A DNA stretch of 64,000 bases, taken from Rotaria socialis. Taxonomy: Eukaryota > Rotifera > Eurotatoria > Philodinida > Philodinidae. The notes beneath the pieces were generated by a model, which saw only the letters and a list, made by a program, of their open reading frames with translations, searched no databases and was not told the origin of the DNA. The position numbers and the translations under genes are program-made. The stretch is from assembly GCA_905331475.1 (NCBI GenBank), contig CAJNYU010003647.1, forward strand, positions 30,639 through 94,638, given 5' to 3'. Each line of letters opens with the position of its first letter. The first letter of the stretch is position 1. Positions 36,401 to 48,143 of the stretch are shown one piece after another.

Positions 36401-36993
36401 TACACATAACAATCGGATACAAATCCGATGTTTCCGCATTTTTTCTAATCGCTTTCATTTTTCTATATTTGCCCAACTTTTTTTTTTAAAGAATGAATCA
36501 CTCTATGAATTGTGTGATAATTCAATTCAATAGAAAAAATATTCACTAAATGAAGTACCTTGTAAGTGGAAATACGAACAACTTTTGAAAGAAAAAGATT
36601 TCGAAATTTGATCCCCTTTAAGTGCCGATTTGTTCATTCAATTAATTGTATAATAGAATCTTGAGACTTCATATGTAGATTCATTTTTTGTTCTAACTAT
36701 TACGAAACACAAATCAATATTTTGATGTTAAAGGTTTCTTTTTATAAAGACAACACATACAAGAAAATTTTACTTGTAATGCCTGCCGTTTAATTTACAC
36801 TTATAGTTTACTACTAAACTCATCGATGAATAGAATTATATTGTCATACAGCTTTCATTATGAATACCGATTGGTTTAGTCTATAGATTCATTTTCAATA
36901 TTTATTTACTAATATGGAATCTTTAAGTAAATATATATTTCAAATGTCATTTTGAATTATTTTGTAAAATATTTTTTTTTAAATTGAGTAAAA
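33477..36993. other. Repeat-bearing DNA between the two paralogues
   Basis: No supported gene. The proximal part is AT-rich; 35.1-36.45 kb holds diverged direct repeats listed separately. A small run of nine G's is at about 36319. Open frames at 35022-35213, 35822-36016 and 36218-36533 fall in the repeat DNA and are not credible genes. Confidence 0.5.
35135..36300. repeat. Pair of diverged direct repeats (mobile-element-derived)
   Basis: About 180 bp at 35145-35330 is repeated at 36110-36285 in the same orientation. Both share ACTATAGAATCGGTCAGTGT, then GTCCGGCCGTTTACACGATA, CTCCTGAAAGG and GTCGAGTTCGAAGATGA. Within the interval, shorter blocks also recur (AAACTATGAAAAA near 35512 and 36004). 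Pieces at 36050-36100 and 36390-36440 match 43221-43315, so the family has further copies in this window. Confidence 0.85.
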
Positions 36994-37755
36994 CTATAAA
37001 TAGTCTAAAGTTGTTCCTAAAGTTGTTTTAGGTTGTCTCCATTCATATCCTCCGTCAGGATCATTTTTGTACATGGCTGCTAAATTAGATGCTGTTTTTG
37101 ATGCGCCGAATATCATTGAGGCGAGCATAAGCGCAATAATAAGAGAAATAATTACAGTCATTGATAATACTAATTTACGAAAAACTGCTGCTCGATGTCG
37201 CTGCTGTTGATCTCGATATATAATCGCACAAACATCGGATAAAAATGTTCGAAATATACTACTATATGGTACAGCGCATTCTTTTGAAAAATAAAAAAGT
37301 AATGATTGTATAACAATAGGATCATGGCCTAAACCCGGATAGTACACACTATCGGTTGATTTCACATGTGAAACATCAAAACGTGTAACATGTGTGGAAT
37401 CAGTTGGTAAATTAAAGTAACGAACAGCCCTGAAATCTGGTCGATGTTCAATTTCATTGATTTCTGCTTGAGCACGTCTGAGTTCACGTCTCATTTGAAA
37501 GAATATATACCAATCTCTCATTCGTTCGTCGACATGAGATGTATCAATTGTACCCCAACTACGAATTTTATGTATATTATTTCGTACGATGATCCATTTA
37601 GACTTCGGTACGAGTGCATTTGCTGTTAATGGAGCTTCATAGTCTTCATGTTCGAGCAAATATTGGCGAGGGTTTGCAATCGGATTCGTTATGATACGTA
37701 GCTCGTGTTCGTGTCGTTGAAATTTATTTGCTAAAACTTTTGAACGATGGCTCAT
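36994..37755 (-). CDS. Unrecognised single-pass membrane protein, tandem paralogue 2
   Basis: The coding part starts at ATG 37755 and gives 253 aa in one exon; a TTTTTAG acceptor-like sequence just upstream suggests a 5' UTR intron. Motifs match paralogue 1 in order: EDYEAPLTANALVPKSKWI, IVRNNIHKIRSWG, WYIFFQMRRELRRAQAEINE, FRAVRYFNLP, FDVSHVKSTDSVYY, LLFYFSKE, then a membrane helix (LVLSMTVIISLIIALMLASM) and a short polar tail. The two proteins are clearly homologous but much diverged, so the duplication is old or the proteins evolve fast. No enzyme motif is visible. Function unknown; C-terminal anchoring in an internal membrane is an inference from the hydropathy pattern. Confidence 0.75.
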   Translation of the reverse strand: MSHRSKVLANKFQRHEHELRIITNPIANPRQYLLEHEDYEAPLTANALVPKSKWIIVRNNIHKIRSWGTIDTSHVDERMRDWYIFFQMRRELRRAQAEINEIEHRPDFRAVRYFNLPTDSTHVTRFDVSHVKSTDSVYYPGLGHDPIVIQSLLFYFSKECAVPYSSIFRTFLSDVCAIIYRDQQQRHRAAVFRKLVLSMTVIISLIIALMLASMIFGASKTASNLAAMYKNDPDGGYEWRQPKTTLGTTLDYL

Positions 37756-39326
37756 TTTGATTTGAAAAAATCTAAAAATGAAGAATCTATTTAGCAAGAG
37801 AAAGAAAAAAACGTTTTGAATTGATGCAACTGTCAACTGTATACTTATTTTATATGATCTCGAGCAGGTAGTTTATACGTGCAACTGAGGTTTTTTTTCT
37901 TCTGTTCTTCATAAAAGCAAGAATAAAAAAGAGACTTAGCAACAAATGCTTCAACTTTTTTTTGTTCGTGTACCTACTTTTTTTCAAACAAATATTTATT
38001 TGCGTATGTCTATATGAAATTACATTTAATATTTGATAATATCGTTCTAGAGATATAGCAAATAGCAACTCTGTTTATGACTGTCTCCTGTATTGTATTG
38101 TGTTTATGATGATTTTTATTTTCATTAGTTTTAAGAGTTTTTTCTACTTTGAACAAAGTAGTCGAAGCTTCTTTGTTTTCCCTTACAATTCATCGGCAGT
38201 CTACAGGAAAACCGGTCATATTCATTTATGCATCATACTTTCAACTAACAACTGTTACATTAAAAAAAATAAGTATAGAGAGAGAAAATGTGAAGTGAGT
38301 TTCTTTGCTTAGAATGTTAATTCCAAAGACAGGGTGGAAAAGGAAGAAGAGAAGTAAACATTGTTCGTGCTCTGAAGAAGGAAGAATTGTATTTAACCAT
38401 ACCTGATATAAATATATATATATATATATATTTCTTTTGCGTGACTAGAATTTATAGCTTTTATTTAGTCAAATTTTTCTCTTACATAATGTTGAAAAAG
38501 CATTGCAGTATTACAGCTATTTTTTTATTTATGTGTTATCATTGGATGATATTCTAATATGTGGAACGATAAAAAATTTTCTTTCCTGAGAAATTCTAAA
38601 TTTGTTAAGACATTCAACTCCTCGTTTCTTGTTGCTTGTATGATGCACATGGCATTGAAGATGGAGAAAGCGTCATCTCATTTGTTCTCTCCTCAGGCGA
38701 ATTTTTTTTAAAAAGATGTCAAAGAGGAGTAGTGGCATGTTTGCTTTTTAGTAAGCATGTTTAATTCTTTTTCTACTTGTCATGAGATAAAAATGTTGAA
38801 GGCGATACGAATTTCAGTACTGATCTCACGTATGCAAACGAATACAACTCTTAATGATAGATTTAAAACCACACTTGAATCTTACTATAAGGTGACCAAT
38901 CATGTAGATTTATCTATCAATTGATGTAAACTTCTACTTATCCTCTATTCATATCTTGAATGAATACCAAAGCGTAAGACACGAAGGAGTTTTTTCTTTG
39001 GATTTAAAGGTTTTAACCTTCACTAATACACAATTTATTTCAAGAGCAAATCTTTAATCAACAAACGGCTTGAGTAGCATGCCAATATTCTTTCTTTTTA
39101 ATCATAGTTTTTTTTCCAAAAAAAAAAGATTAGTTATTATATAAAAACTGGGTGACTCACTACGAAAGACAGTCAAAATAAATTTTCGGTTTATTCAATT
39201 AATAATTAATATTTCTTTCATTTTCTCGGTTTATAGTACATATTGTTAATATTACAAAACAAATATTATTTGTGCAATGCAATTGCGCTTTCTTTAAATA
39301 ATATATCAAGTCTTTATTGCGTCGAT
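37756..39326. other. Intergenic stretch, no gene seen
   Basis: AT-rich with a TA microsatellite at about 38411-38430. It includes the likely promoter and 5' UTR intron of paralogue 2. Nothing else recognised. Confidence 0.5.
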
Positions 39327-41711
39327 TCATGGTGACGCTTTTGAGTTTGATTTCGTTGTGTCGGATAACGGTGAACCCGAATGATTTAATTCTTTATTAT
39401 CTTGAATTTTGTCTCGAAATGAAGTTTGACTTTTATAGCTGCCGATTAATGGATTTCCTGGTTTTGAAGCTATTTCCGCACTGAACTAGAGAAATTAAAT
39501 AATAATAATAAAATTTGTCAATATTTTTCTCTCAACATACATAGCATCAATAACCCAATCACGAAAGACCGACAATAATTGATCGTCCATACAAGCAAGT
39601 ACGGCCATACGCTTTGAGATAAATTTTGTTTTTCAATGAATTTTTCTTTTGACTTAAAAGTTTGCTTTGAGTTCATCACGAATACGTACTTCGAGAAAAG
39701 CATGAATTAATGAATATGAATATTTGTTTTCACCAAATACAGGCGTTACTTTGAGGCTAAGATCAGGCATTTCAGGAAAGTCAATCCTTTGAAAACATAG
39801 AAGATTGTTAATGTGATTTCTATTGAATGAAAAAATATTTTTATCACCACCATATACGATCATTGGGTGGTGGTGAAATGTTAATCTAAGTGTTTGAAAA
39901 GTAAAAAAATGCCAGATGTAGTTTGAGACTTACAGTCATAATACCGCTAAAACTAGTTAATTCAACATTTGCACCCAATTCTGCATTGGATAATTTTTCA
40001 ATGACACCAACAACTGGTTTTAAAGCAGCAAATCGTTGGAAATGTTTGTTTGTAGCCAATTTCGTTAATAATGTGCCTAGTTTCCGTGAAGCACCACTGC
40101 AATATAAGTTGAAGATGTGAAAATTTTTCATAAAAATAAGTTAAAAACAAACTTTTCTGGTATTTCAGGTTCCTTCGCTGATAATTTTTGTCGTTGAAGA
40201 AGGTCGTCATTATCTAGTTTTCTATCGTCTTTATGAACCGTTTGAATTGACTGATGTTGACCATACATTGGTTGATCATTATCAGGACTATAACTGAGTA
40301 ATGGTTGAAGAACTAGGCGAGTTTGGATTGTAATTCTAAAAGAAACTATGGGTGTTAATTCAATAGCTCATGACAATGAATATTTTACTGTAAAAATTTC
40401 TGATATTTTTATAATATATTCTACCCTGAACCACGCCTACATCTTAGGTGACAAAGTAACGATTTAATGAGGTGATGTGACAAGAAGTGAAAGACAGCTT
40501 AACATCTCTTCTATATAAATTCTTTATGTTTACTTTGCTACTTGTAGTGGCATTTGAAAGGTTCTATTGTGAGTTTCAAATCATTGTTTGCATAACAATG
40601 TTTTATAGCAGCTCACTGTTAAATGTAAATATTTGAAGAAGCAAACAACTTTATGACGCCAATCATCATTCAAACTTAGAAGAAATGCTGAATGTTGAAA
40701 AAACAAGATTTGTTTTCTTACTTGAGACTACCTCGATAGAAAAAGAATAAATTAAACCAAATTCCTTTCGCATTCCATTGCGTTCGTTCAACTTTGAGTA
40801 TAACCGGAAACGTTTTTTGCTAAATCAATTTTTCCAACATGAAGATCTTCAAGTACACAAACCTAAAATAAACACTTATTTTCCGGTCAATTGTAAAATT
40901 TTATTACATACAGCTATTTCTTTTAATTTGAGTTCAATTTTTTCCTTCATTAAATCGTTAAATAATGGCTCTTCAAAAATATCGCAAAAAAGTCGACGTG
41001 TAAGAAATTTCAATGTTATAGCTGCTTCGTCGAGGCAACTCGGTGAATCAAGTAAACGTTCAAGATTTTCTTCTCGTTTATTGATGCTGTACGATTCGAA
41101 GCTATGGAATCTTTATCATTCCCTTTTTTTATCTTTTTCTATGGTTTCACTCCGAAGTTCTTGTGCAATAGAACTAGCTTGTGTCATATCACTAAGAATA
41201 TCAGCTTCGTTTATTTGACTGCGAAGTGCTACCTGTGTAGCTTCTTTCTGTTGGTGTTGTATCTGGATAAGGTGGGTCAATGGTTTCAGCTGAGTTTATA
41301 TGTACATACTCATCGAGATTGACTTTATTTGTCTGCATTTCAACGGTATGTGCACCTAGTAGTGGAATTTGTGTACCAGGTATACTTGTGCGATGATATT
41401 TAACGTTGGAGAAGTGGCAGGTAAATTCACTGATGGTGCGCCCATTAACACGCGATTAACTCGTTCAAGTTCGTCTTTACTTTTGCGTATGACAAGTGAT
41501 AATTTATGAAACCAATTTTCTTTTTCAGGTCCTGTTTCAAGAAAAAGACTTATGACTGTTTGAGAATTATTAAAGAAATCATCGGCATCAAAGTTCGATG
41601 TTTCTAAATACGCTTGACTGTATAGTTGTTTGTTTAATATTTTTAAATCTTGTATAATAATAGGATATTCATTAATCCAATATTTGATACGAGTCATGCT
41701 TGCTTCAGGAG
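39327..41711 (-). pseudogene. TEX2: TEX2-like SMP-domain protein, 5'-truncated and frame-disrupted
   Basis: The minus strand encodes pieces of a TEX2-type lipid-transfer protein in correct order. First a PH-like end: RIKYWINEYPI, SLFLETGPEKENWFHKLSL. Then the SMP domain: ITLKFLTRRLFCDIFEEPLF, VCVLEDLHVGKIDLAKN, ILKVERTQWNAKGIWFNLF, ITIQTRLVLQPLL, LGTLLTKLATNKHFQRFAAL, ANVELTSFSG, INISPPPNDRIWW and IDFPEMPDLSLKV. A C-terminal tail ends at 39327. TEX2 proteins move lipids at ER contact sites. Damage seen: the 5' end stops abruptly at 41711 against a TIR-like element; frame changes occur near 41390, near 41285 and by one extra base near 40812; and there are two consecutive in-frame stops (TGA TAA) near 41115. 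Exons 3' of 40340 look intact. Sequencing error could explain single indels, but not all of these together. Confidence 0.8.
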
Positions 41712-42472
41712 CCCATGTAGTCGATTTTAGGAAATAATGGACATTGCAATGCATTATTTTACTACAGAAATACAATGTATGCGATTACATGATAATGCAA
41801 CCTATTTAATGCATTATAATGCATTGAAAACTTCATATTCGGCACTTGCTACGCAAGATCTATATAATCCTATTAAATCGATATCCTAATCACGATAATG
41901 GTATCTCTGTGGTTCTGCACATCTATCCCCTTAACTTAGCCCCTTATTGTTCTTCATATAATTTCATAGGCTATTGAAAGTGTGTTTACCTCATGTGAGA
42001 GGTTTTGAAAAAGGCTTATTATTCTTTACGAAAAATCTAAAAACAAGGATCAGTAATAAACTTGACTTTTTTCACCCATGAGATACATCTCCTGCGCATC
42101 ATTTATTTTACCAAGAAAACCAATAACTATATAAATAAAAAATGCACTTCTCTATGTTATTGACTACGCTCTACACGATGGTCATATTGGTTTTGCTTAA
42201 TTGAGTAGGTCAAATTCGATCACGAAGGTGTACCGTTACGTGGACAGGCCGAATGCACTATTGGAAATTTCTGCATTATTCTAAATAATGCATTGTAATG
42301 CATTGAAAATTTAGGTGTTATCCTTCATTTTCACCATTGTTTGGAATAATGCATTGAAATCCATCGAAAAGTCAAAAAATAATTAATTATAATGCATTAG
42401 GTCATGTGTTTTTCAAATAATGCAAAATAATTGGTCATTTTTCCATTATCTATCCATTATCGGCTACATGGG
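41712..42472. mobile_element. Short TIR-like element, non-autonomous
   Basis: Termini CCCATGTAGTCGAT (from 41712) and, inverted, CCCATGTAGCCGAT (ending 42472) match at 13 of 14 positions. Inside, the motif AATGCATT/TAATGCATT recurs many times, especially toward both ends. There is no coding capacity. I see no convincing target-site duplication. It marks the breakpoint of the TEX2 pseudogene. Confidence 0.6.
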
Positions 42473-44133
42473 TAATAGAACTGGTAGGTAAATATCTGAT
42501 ATCTGATCTACTCGGTAGTCTACACACAAACAGTAGGGTTTCCCTGAATGGCTGGCCATTTTTAAAATAATTGAATTCAATTTTGCAAAACTATGGATAA
42601 GTTAATTCTAGTTCCTATGTGCATTTCTGATTGCGAAAATTTTTTAAATTTTGTGAGCTGGAAATTTTTAAAAATTTTGGCATGCAGATTTTAAAATTAG
42701 CACTAATTTGAGATTTGGCACTGTATGGATATGTCTCAGGTGACCAGTAGTTTTGTAGCTAGACAAAAAGACTATCGAAAAGTAAAAACTCGAACTCGAT
42801 AGCTATTAATATTGGTGATTTATTAGGAAAATACTGATGCTTATATCTATCATATATCTCTTATAGATTCATGAAGTTGCTTACGATCGTAATCCCGCTA
42901 GATACAAACGGAAATCCATTCAAAAATAGCTCTTCTTACCCAGTTTTCCAAGCTAAGCACGAATCTGAACTCAATTTCTGTGATTTCTAAAGATATTATA
43001 TCACTCTGAGAGTAGAGTCGGTGGCCACCAGATAGGGTCGCACACAGTGTAATCCATGTTAAATTAGTACACCTGTATTTTCTCCTTGCAATTGAGGACA
43101 AGGGATGTATCTTGATGAGATCTATGTCTTATAGAATAGATGCGAAACCTCGGATTAAATCCGAGTGCTATGTGTACGTCAAAAAGCGAAAAGGTATATT
43201 CACTGTGTTTTTTATGTTTTTTAGATAGTTTGATCCAAATCAATCTGTCATTAATTAGTTTTAATTTTTGAAGTATACATAACACTCGAATTTAAATCCG
43301 ATGTTTCCACATTTATTTATAGTTACGATCAACACGATTCTACACACAAAACATCATTGAAATAACTAGACAATTGTTATTAAAACTATACGGTTTACAA
43401 AATGAAATTCTATCGAAAACATCATTTTTTAATAACAAAAGCTTTTATGTTTCGTTGATAATTATCAGTATTTTTAAATTGATCCTCACTTTTAGAAATG
43501 CAAGCAGCACCATTGAACTCGCATAAACAGAGTTTTTATTCACGTAAAATCAGACAGTAAATACAATTGGCCTACATTATTGATCGAATTTGATTCCGGA
43601 TTTTTCTAGTTAAATTACAAATATTCATGCGTTCTGTTATTAGTTTTGTCACTATTGAAGATAAAAAGTGAGTCGACAGTACCCAAAAGCTCCATTTTTT
43701 TTATTTTATTCTTTTCATTATGGACTTTTAGTATGAGAGATAACCTAAGTATATAAATAATATGAATCAAACAATGTTTGTTGTTATATCTTTATTTTAA
43801 CTTGTTAGCCTACACTTAAGATATCTACGAATTTTATAAGCAGTCAATAAATACACACGTGTTTTACAATTAATTTAAATATTAATTTTGAGTAGATCAT
43901 CTTATAGTTTTTTCATAGATGGCGATATTTGATAGAACAGCAACAATCAGTAAAATATGTTTTCATATCTTGAATTAAAAAAAGTTAATCTCATGAATCT
44001 TCACTAGATCATGAATGACAATATTTGTTGTATTACATTGATCTATATGAAAAAATATATTTTGTTTCTTAGCAACCATCATTATATTGTTATAACTTAT
44101 GTCGTCTCAACATTGATATATAATTTCTGTTCA
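42473..44133. other. Repeat-derived and intergenic DNA
   Basis: About 43221-43315 is homologous to blocks at 36050-36100 and 36390-36440 (AGTTTGAT.AAATCAATCTGT and AAATCCGATGTTTCC). No coding signal is seen. The minus-strand open frames at 42898-43285 lie in this repeat DNA. The distal part probably includes the UPF0728 promoter. Confidence 0.5.
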
Positions 44134-44540
44134 ATGATGGCTCAAACACGTGTTTTAATGTATGTTATTTCTGTATATCATTCAAATAAATTATTGTTTC
44201 GATTTTATGTCATAGAAAATATGGACCATATAAGACCTTTTTCGGTGTTGAGCATAAAACGGAACGTACGAAAGGTCTTGAAAGTAAAATTTGCTCGTTT
44301 ATACCTAAATATATTTTTCACGATTTATTTCTTTTAGCTTTTCTAACCAATCTCGGCTATTCAGTTAGTACGCACCCAATTCCAATTCGTAATGCCTGTG
44401 AAGTTCATGTCTATGATTTAAAAGTGTTCGAATGTGATATTCGTAATCTTCAATTCGGTGGTGATGGTGAATTAGATGATTTATGCCATGAAACTCTTCG
44501 AAAAATAACCGATGTAACATCACCCTCCTCAAACCCATAA
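44134..44540 (+). CDS. UPF0728 protein (C10orf53 homologue)
   Basis: Three exons, 44134-44159, 44216-44283 and 44338-44540, encode 98 aa with introns of 56 and 54 bp. The spliced protein begins MMAQTRVLIKYGPYK and continues HKTERTKGLETFLTNLGYSV. The signature C-terminal segment is VFECDIRNLQFGGDGELDDL followed by C, matching the UPF0728 family (human C10orf53, about 93-157 aa). The family has no established function. Without splicing the first two exons would be read in wrong frames. The gene converges on HGD, with only 77 bp between the two stops. Confidence 0.9.
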
Positions 44541-44617
44541 TTGATAAATTTATTTATTTATTATTTTTTTTGTAAAAATCAATTAAAGTTCATTTAAAAA
44601 CAAAACTTGCTTTTAGT

Positions 44618-46594
44618 TCATTTGGGTCCAGTAAAATGTTTAACTAATGAAGACCAACATTTGAAATAATCATGATCAACACGTTGGCACGTTGTCATAC
44701 TCCATTTTGTTAATGCGAAACTTAACGATGATTCAAACATGAATGCTAATGAACCTTCAGCTATACGCATCGGTTTAAGTTCATCTTTTGTAGCTTTAGC
44801 AAAGCAATCAGCATCCGGACCATGTGGTGTCATACAACTGTGAAGTGTTGCACCACCAGCTTGAAAACCTTCTTCTTTCGCTTCATATTTCCCCGTTATA
44901 ATACCCATAAATTCGCTCATACAGTTGCCTTTAATGCAAAAGTATTAGGAAATTTTTGTTTATTTTCACTCTCTCTCTTATTTCATCTTTACGTACGATG
45001 ATAATATGGTGGTCGGAATGTATGTTCTTGAACAGACCATCGAGGTGGAAATATAACAAAATCAGCAATAGCTGTGCCAGGTTTTGATGACGGACATGTT
45101 AAAACGGTAAATATTGATGGATCCTAAAAGATGAAGAAAAAACAAAAAACATTTTTTTTGAAATTCTTAAGAAAAATATACCAGATGATCAACTGAGACA
45201 GAATTAATCACGACAAATTTTCGTAGATCATATTTATACGGTGCATAATTACCGTGCCAAGCGACCACATTAAAACATGAATGATTCTTTTGAAAAGAAA
45301 AAAAAGATTCCATTTTGAAATCATATTCAAATTAATTCACTTGCGACGATTGAAATAAACTTCCTTGATATTTATGAACAACAGTAAAATCACAATCTCG
45401 ATCTTCGTACCATGCTGTAAAAATAACATAAACAATTAATTAAATAAAAAAAAATTGTGATTATTATTACCTGTTGGTGTTTCAAAATCACGTGGATTTG
45501 CTAAACCATTTGCACCTATAGGATAAGAAGAAGAAAAAAAGAATTAAAAAGAAACTGTAGCTCATAAATTTTACCAATAGGTCCCAAACTAGGTAAACAA
45601 AAATGATTATCGAACACTTCAAGGACATAGCCACGCGATGGTTGATCAACAGCCACTGAAAATCGAATTCCTTGCTAGAAAAAATAATAATAATTCACTA
45701 TTTTCATTTCGAATGATTAAATTTATTCATCGAATACTTGAATGACACAAATTTCTTGCGGTTTAACCAACATTCGACCACATTCCGTACTTATACATAA
45801 TGATCCATGTTGTGGAACTATGAAAATTTAGGTAATACAAAACGCAAACAAACTAGACCATCAAATGTCAGACTTACCAATAAGCATATCTCCATCGGCA
45901 TTACAAAAAGCTCGATTGTCCATTGAACTATTGCAAGCATAGATTGAAATTGAAGCACCATGACGAGAACATGGATCACCTGCACCACATACTGTTGCTA
46001 AGCTCTATTCAAATAAGATTTACTATCATCTAAACGAGCTTTATTTTTGTATTTACATCAAGGAAATCTTTCTTTTCATCATCAACTGACGGGATATGAA
46101 ACGGTTTCCAACGCGTTTGATTTGGATTAGGTTCTGATAGATCCCAATGATTTGTAAGAAACTCTGATTTAATTGAACGGAACGGTTCATGAAGTACTGC
46201 TGGCAAAATTCGATAAAACCAACTATACAAACAAAGAAATCATTATTTTTACTGATGAACAAAATCGAACTATTTACATTCGTTGATTAGTTTCTCGTGG
46301 TGCCGTAAATGCTGTACCAGATAATTGCTCAGCATAAAGACCATAAGGGCACACTTGAGGTGTATTCTTTAACGAAAAAATAAAAATCAATCATGAGAAA
46401 AAAAAATTTCCGTTTTTCTTTCTCTCAATTGAATTTACTTGGTCTTTTGGTAGTGAATTCGGACAACGTGGATCTTCAGACGAAAAATGATTGCCGAAAC
46501 CATTAAGATACTAAATGAAAATTACAATGTAAACATATACTTCACAAGTGTACAAAGTTCATGGTACTTTTAAATGTTCCCAATCAGCTTGCAT
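44618..46594 (-). CDS. HGD: Homogentisate 1,2-dioxygenase (HGD)
   Basis: Twelve exons give 1323 nt and 440 aa (human 445): 46594-46568, 46510-46439, 46366-46278, 46222-46057, 46004-45878, 45817-45738, 45674-45575, 45515-45471, 45414-45341, 45286-45182, 45123-44997, 44928-44618. Introns are short and phase is maintained. HGD cleaves the ring of homogentisate in tyrosine/phenylalanine catabolism. Family motifs are all present: [58 protein letters not shown], and the active-site region [27 protein letters not shown]. The iron ligands by alignment to human (His335, Glu341, His371) are the His and Glu of HRNCMSE and the His of TPHG. One splice (exons 11-12) uses a GTACGT donor. It appears fully functional. 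Confidence 0.97.
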
Positions 46595-47151
46595 TTTTTC
46601 AGTAAGACTAAAATGATTTGCGATTCTTGTGATATACTAATGCTTATCTATTGCCAATACAAATGCACACACCTTCGTTCTAACCATGTGACGCTTTAGT
46701 TAGTTCGCCTTTTATTCATTTTTTCTTATCTTTTTTTCTTCTTTTGTCTATCGCCTATTGCGGCATTATCTTTTTTTTACATGGTAAAATAACGTACGCG
46801 TTGGTCTTGCGTTATTTAGCTCAACTTTTACGAACAATACGATTCAATTGGATAGCAAAATTAGATTTTTTTCATACTTTAAAAATAATAAGTATTAATC
46901 TAAAGAATACAACTGAAAAGAAAGTGTAAAGAAAATAAAGACAGTTTTTACTACGAAAGAAATCATATGATGGACATTATTTATAATGAGCAAATATTGA
47001 TCGAATACGTGTCGACTAAAAAAAGGAATGTAAACGCAAAGCATCCATTTAGTAATTCTCAAAAAGAGAATTGATCAAATTGACAGTTTGATTTTTTTTC
47101 TTCGATAACAAGTGTTATAGACACTAAATCATGTAGTATAGNNNNNNNNNN

Positions 47152-47190
<39 letters not shown>

Positions 47191-47477
47191 GTGTTTGTTA
47201 TTGTACTTTACGTCAGTCAATATGATTTATGGAAGGTATCATAAATAAAAAGGACCGTGTAGACGCACATACTACAATTCAGTAAAGGAATTTGGCATCG
47301 TCATTTTTTTCCTGAGATAATCTATTCAAACAGTGTAGGCAATAGTAAGTAGTATCAACCATTACAAGAAAAGTGTTAGTAGGACATAAGCATAAATTCT
47401 TTTTTCACGGCTGTACAACATATTTATTTGGTGAAAAAAATTCATTTTCTTTATATTATAGAAACTAATATTAAAGG
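46595..47477. other. Intergenic with an assembly gap
   Basis: No gene; a chance open frame at 46744-46929 is ignored. An N-gap and poly-C run are listed separately. A TTATAG acceptor-like sequence ends about 16 bp before the ATG of the EF-hand gene. Confidence 0.6.
47142..47184. other. Assembly gap (10 N) followed by a run of 33 C
   Basis: Ten Ns at 47142-47151 are followed directly by an unbroken C homopolymer to 47184. Such a run is foreign to this AT-rich sequence and sits exactly at the gap edge, so it is probably a sequencing or gap-filling artefact. Sequence across this point may be missing. Confidence 0.9.
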
Positions 47478-47981
47478 ATGGATCTTGAATACACAGTCAC
47501 AGAAATCGTAAGTCGGGATGGACGTGGTCAAGTTGTTCAACTCGATTATCAATTTGAAGAAACCACAACTGTTGAAACAACATCATCAGCAGGCATGGCT
47601 CGACAAAATAGAGAAAAACGAAGTCGTTCCTATGATGCAACAATAACCCGTGATCAATATAAAAATTTTTCAAGTCGTCAAAAGAATGCATTATCATTCG
47701 ATTCATTCGTGATTGTTTTACGGCCATTTATACTGGGTTTCTATGCCGGTGAAGAACTTGAACGTGCATTTAATATATTAGATCGTGATCATTCTGGTAA
47801 AATACATGTCAATGAACTAGGCTCTTTTTTACCTATATTAAATGAATCAATCGATGATGTAGCTCTACTAAATTATATACGAAAAATTGATCAAGACACC
47901 GATGAAAACATGAATTTCGACGAATTCCGTGCATTGGTTTTACGTGGCATCGGTCGGGATATTATTTGTAATCATTTATAA
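47478..47981 (+). CDS. EF-hand calcium-binding protein
   Basis: A single exon encodes 167 aa. The first 60 residues are polar and look disordered, with a basic stretch (RQNREKRSRSYDA). The C-terminal half has a pair of EF-hands. Loop 1 is DRDHSGKIHVNE (residues 102-113), with the usual D-x-D-x-S-G and terminal Glu; loop 2 is DQDTDENMNFDE (138-149). Calmodulin-like proteins have two such pairs, so this is a half-length relative, and residues 65-95 may be a degenerate hand. No myristoylation motif or membrane segment is seen. Bdelloid-specific calmodulin-like proteins are plausible, but I cannot name an ortholog. It converges on RRP9 with 162 bp between the stops. Confidence 0.88.
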   Translation: MDLEYTVTEIVSRDGRGQVVQLDYQFEETTTVETTSSAGMARQNREKRSRSYDATITRDQYKNFSSRQKNALSFDSFVIVLRPFILGFYAGEELERAFNILDRDHSGKIHVNELGSFLPILNESIDDVALLNYIRKIDQDTDENMNFDEFRALVLRGIGRDIICNHL

Positions 47982-48143
47982 GAACAAAACGTTTTCGATC
48001 ATTTTTTTGTCTTCTTAGATGCTTTAGGTTTTTTTCTTTTTAATTTAACCGATTGATCTCCTTTGTGTAATCAGAACACAAAATAACAGAATAAAAAAAA
48101 CACAAAAAAAAACAACAACAAAGACACCCATGTCGACGACTAC

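Noticed and set aside
40778..41218. 146-codon plus-strand open frame
   Set aside because: It is the antisense shadow of the TEX2 SMP-domain sequence on the minus strand.
43151..43168. Stem CTCGGA..TCCGAG considered as part of a tRNA
   Set aside because: No matching acceptor, D or anticodon arms around it; it belongs to the repeat block shared with 36.4 kb.
47497..47727. 76-codon minus-strand open frame
   Set aside because: Antisense to the well-supported EF-hand gene.
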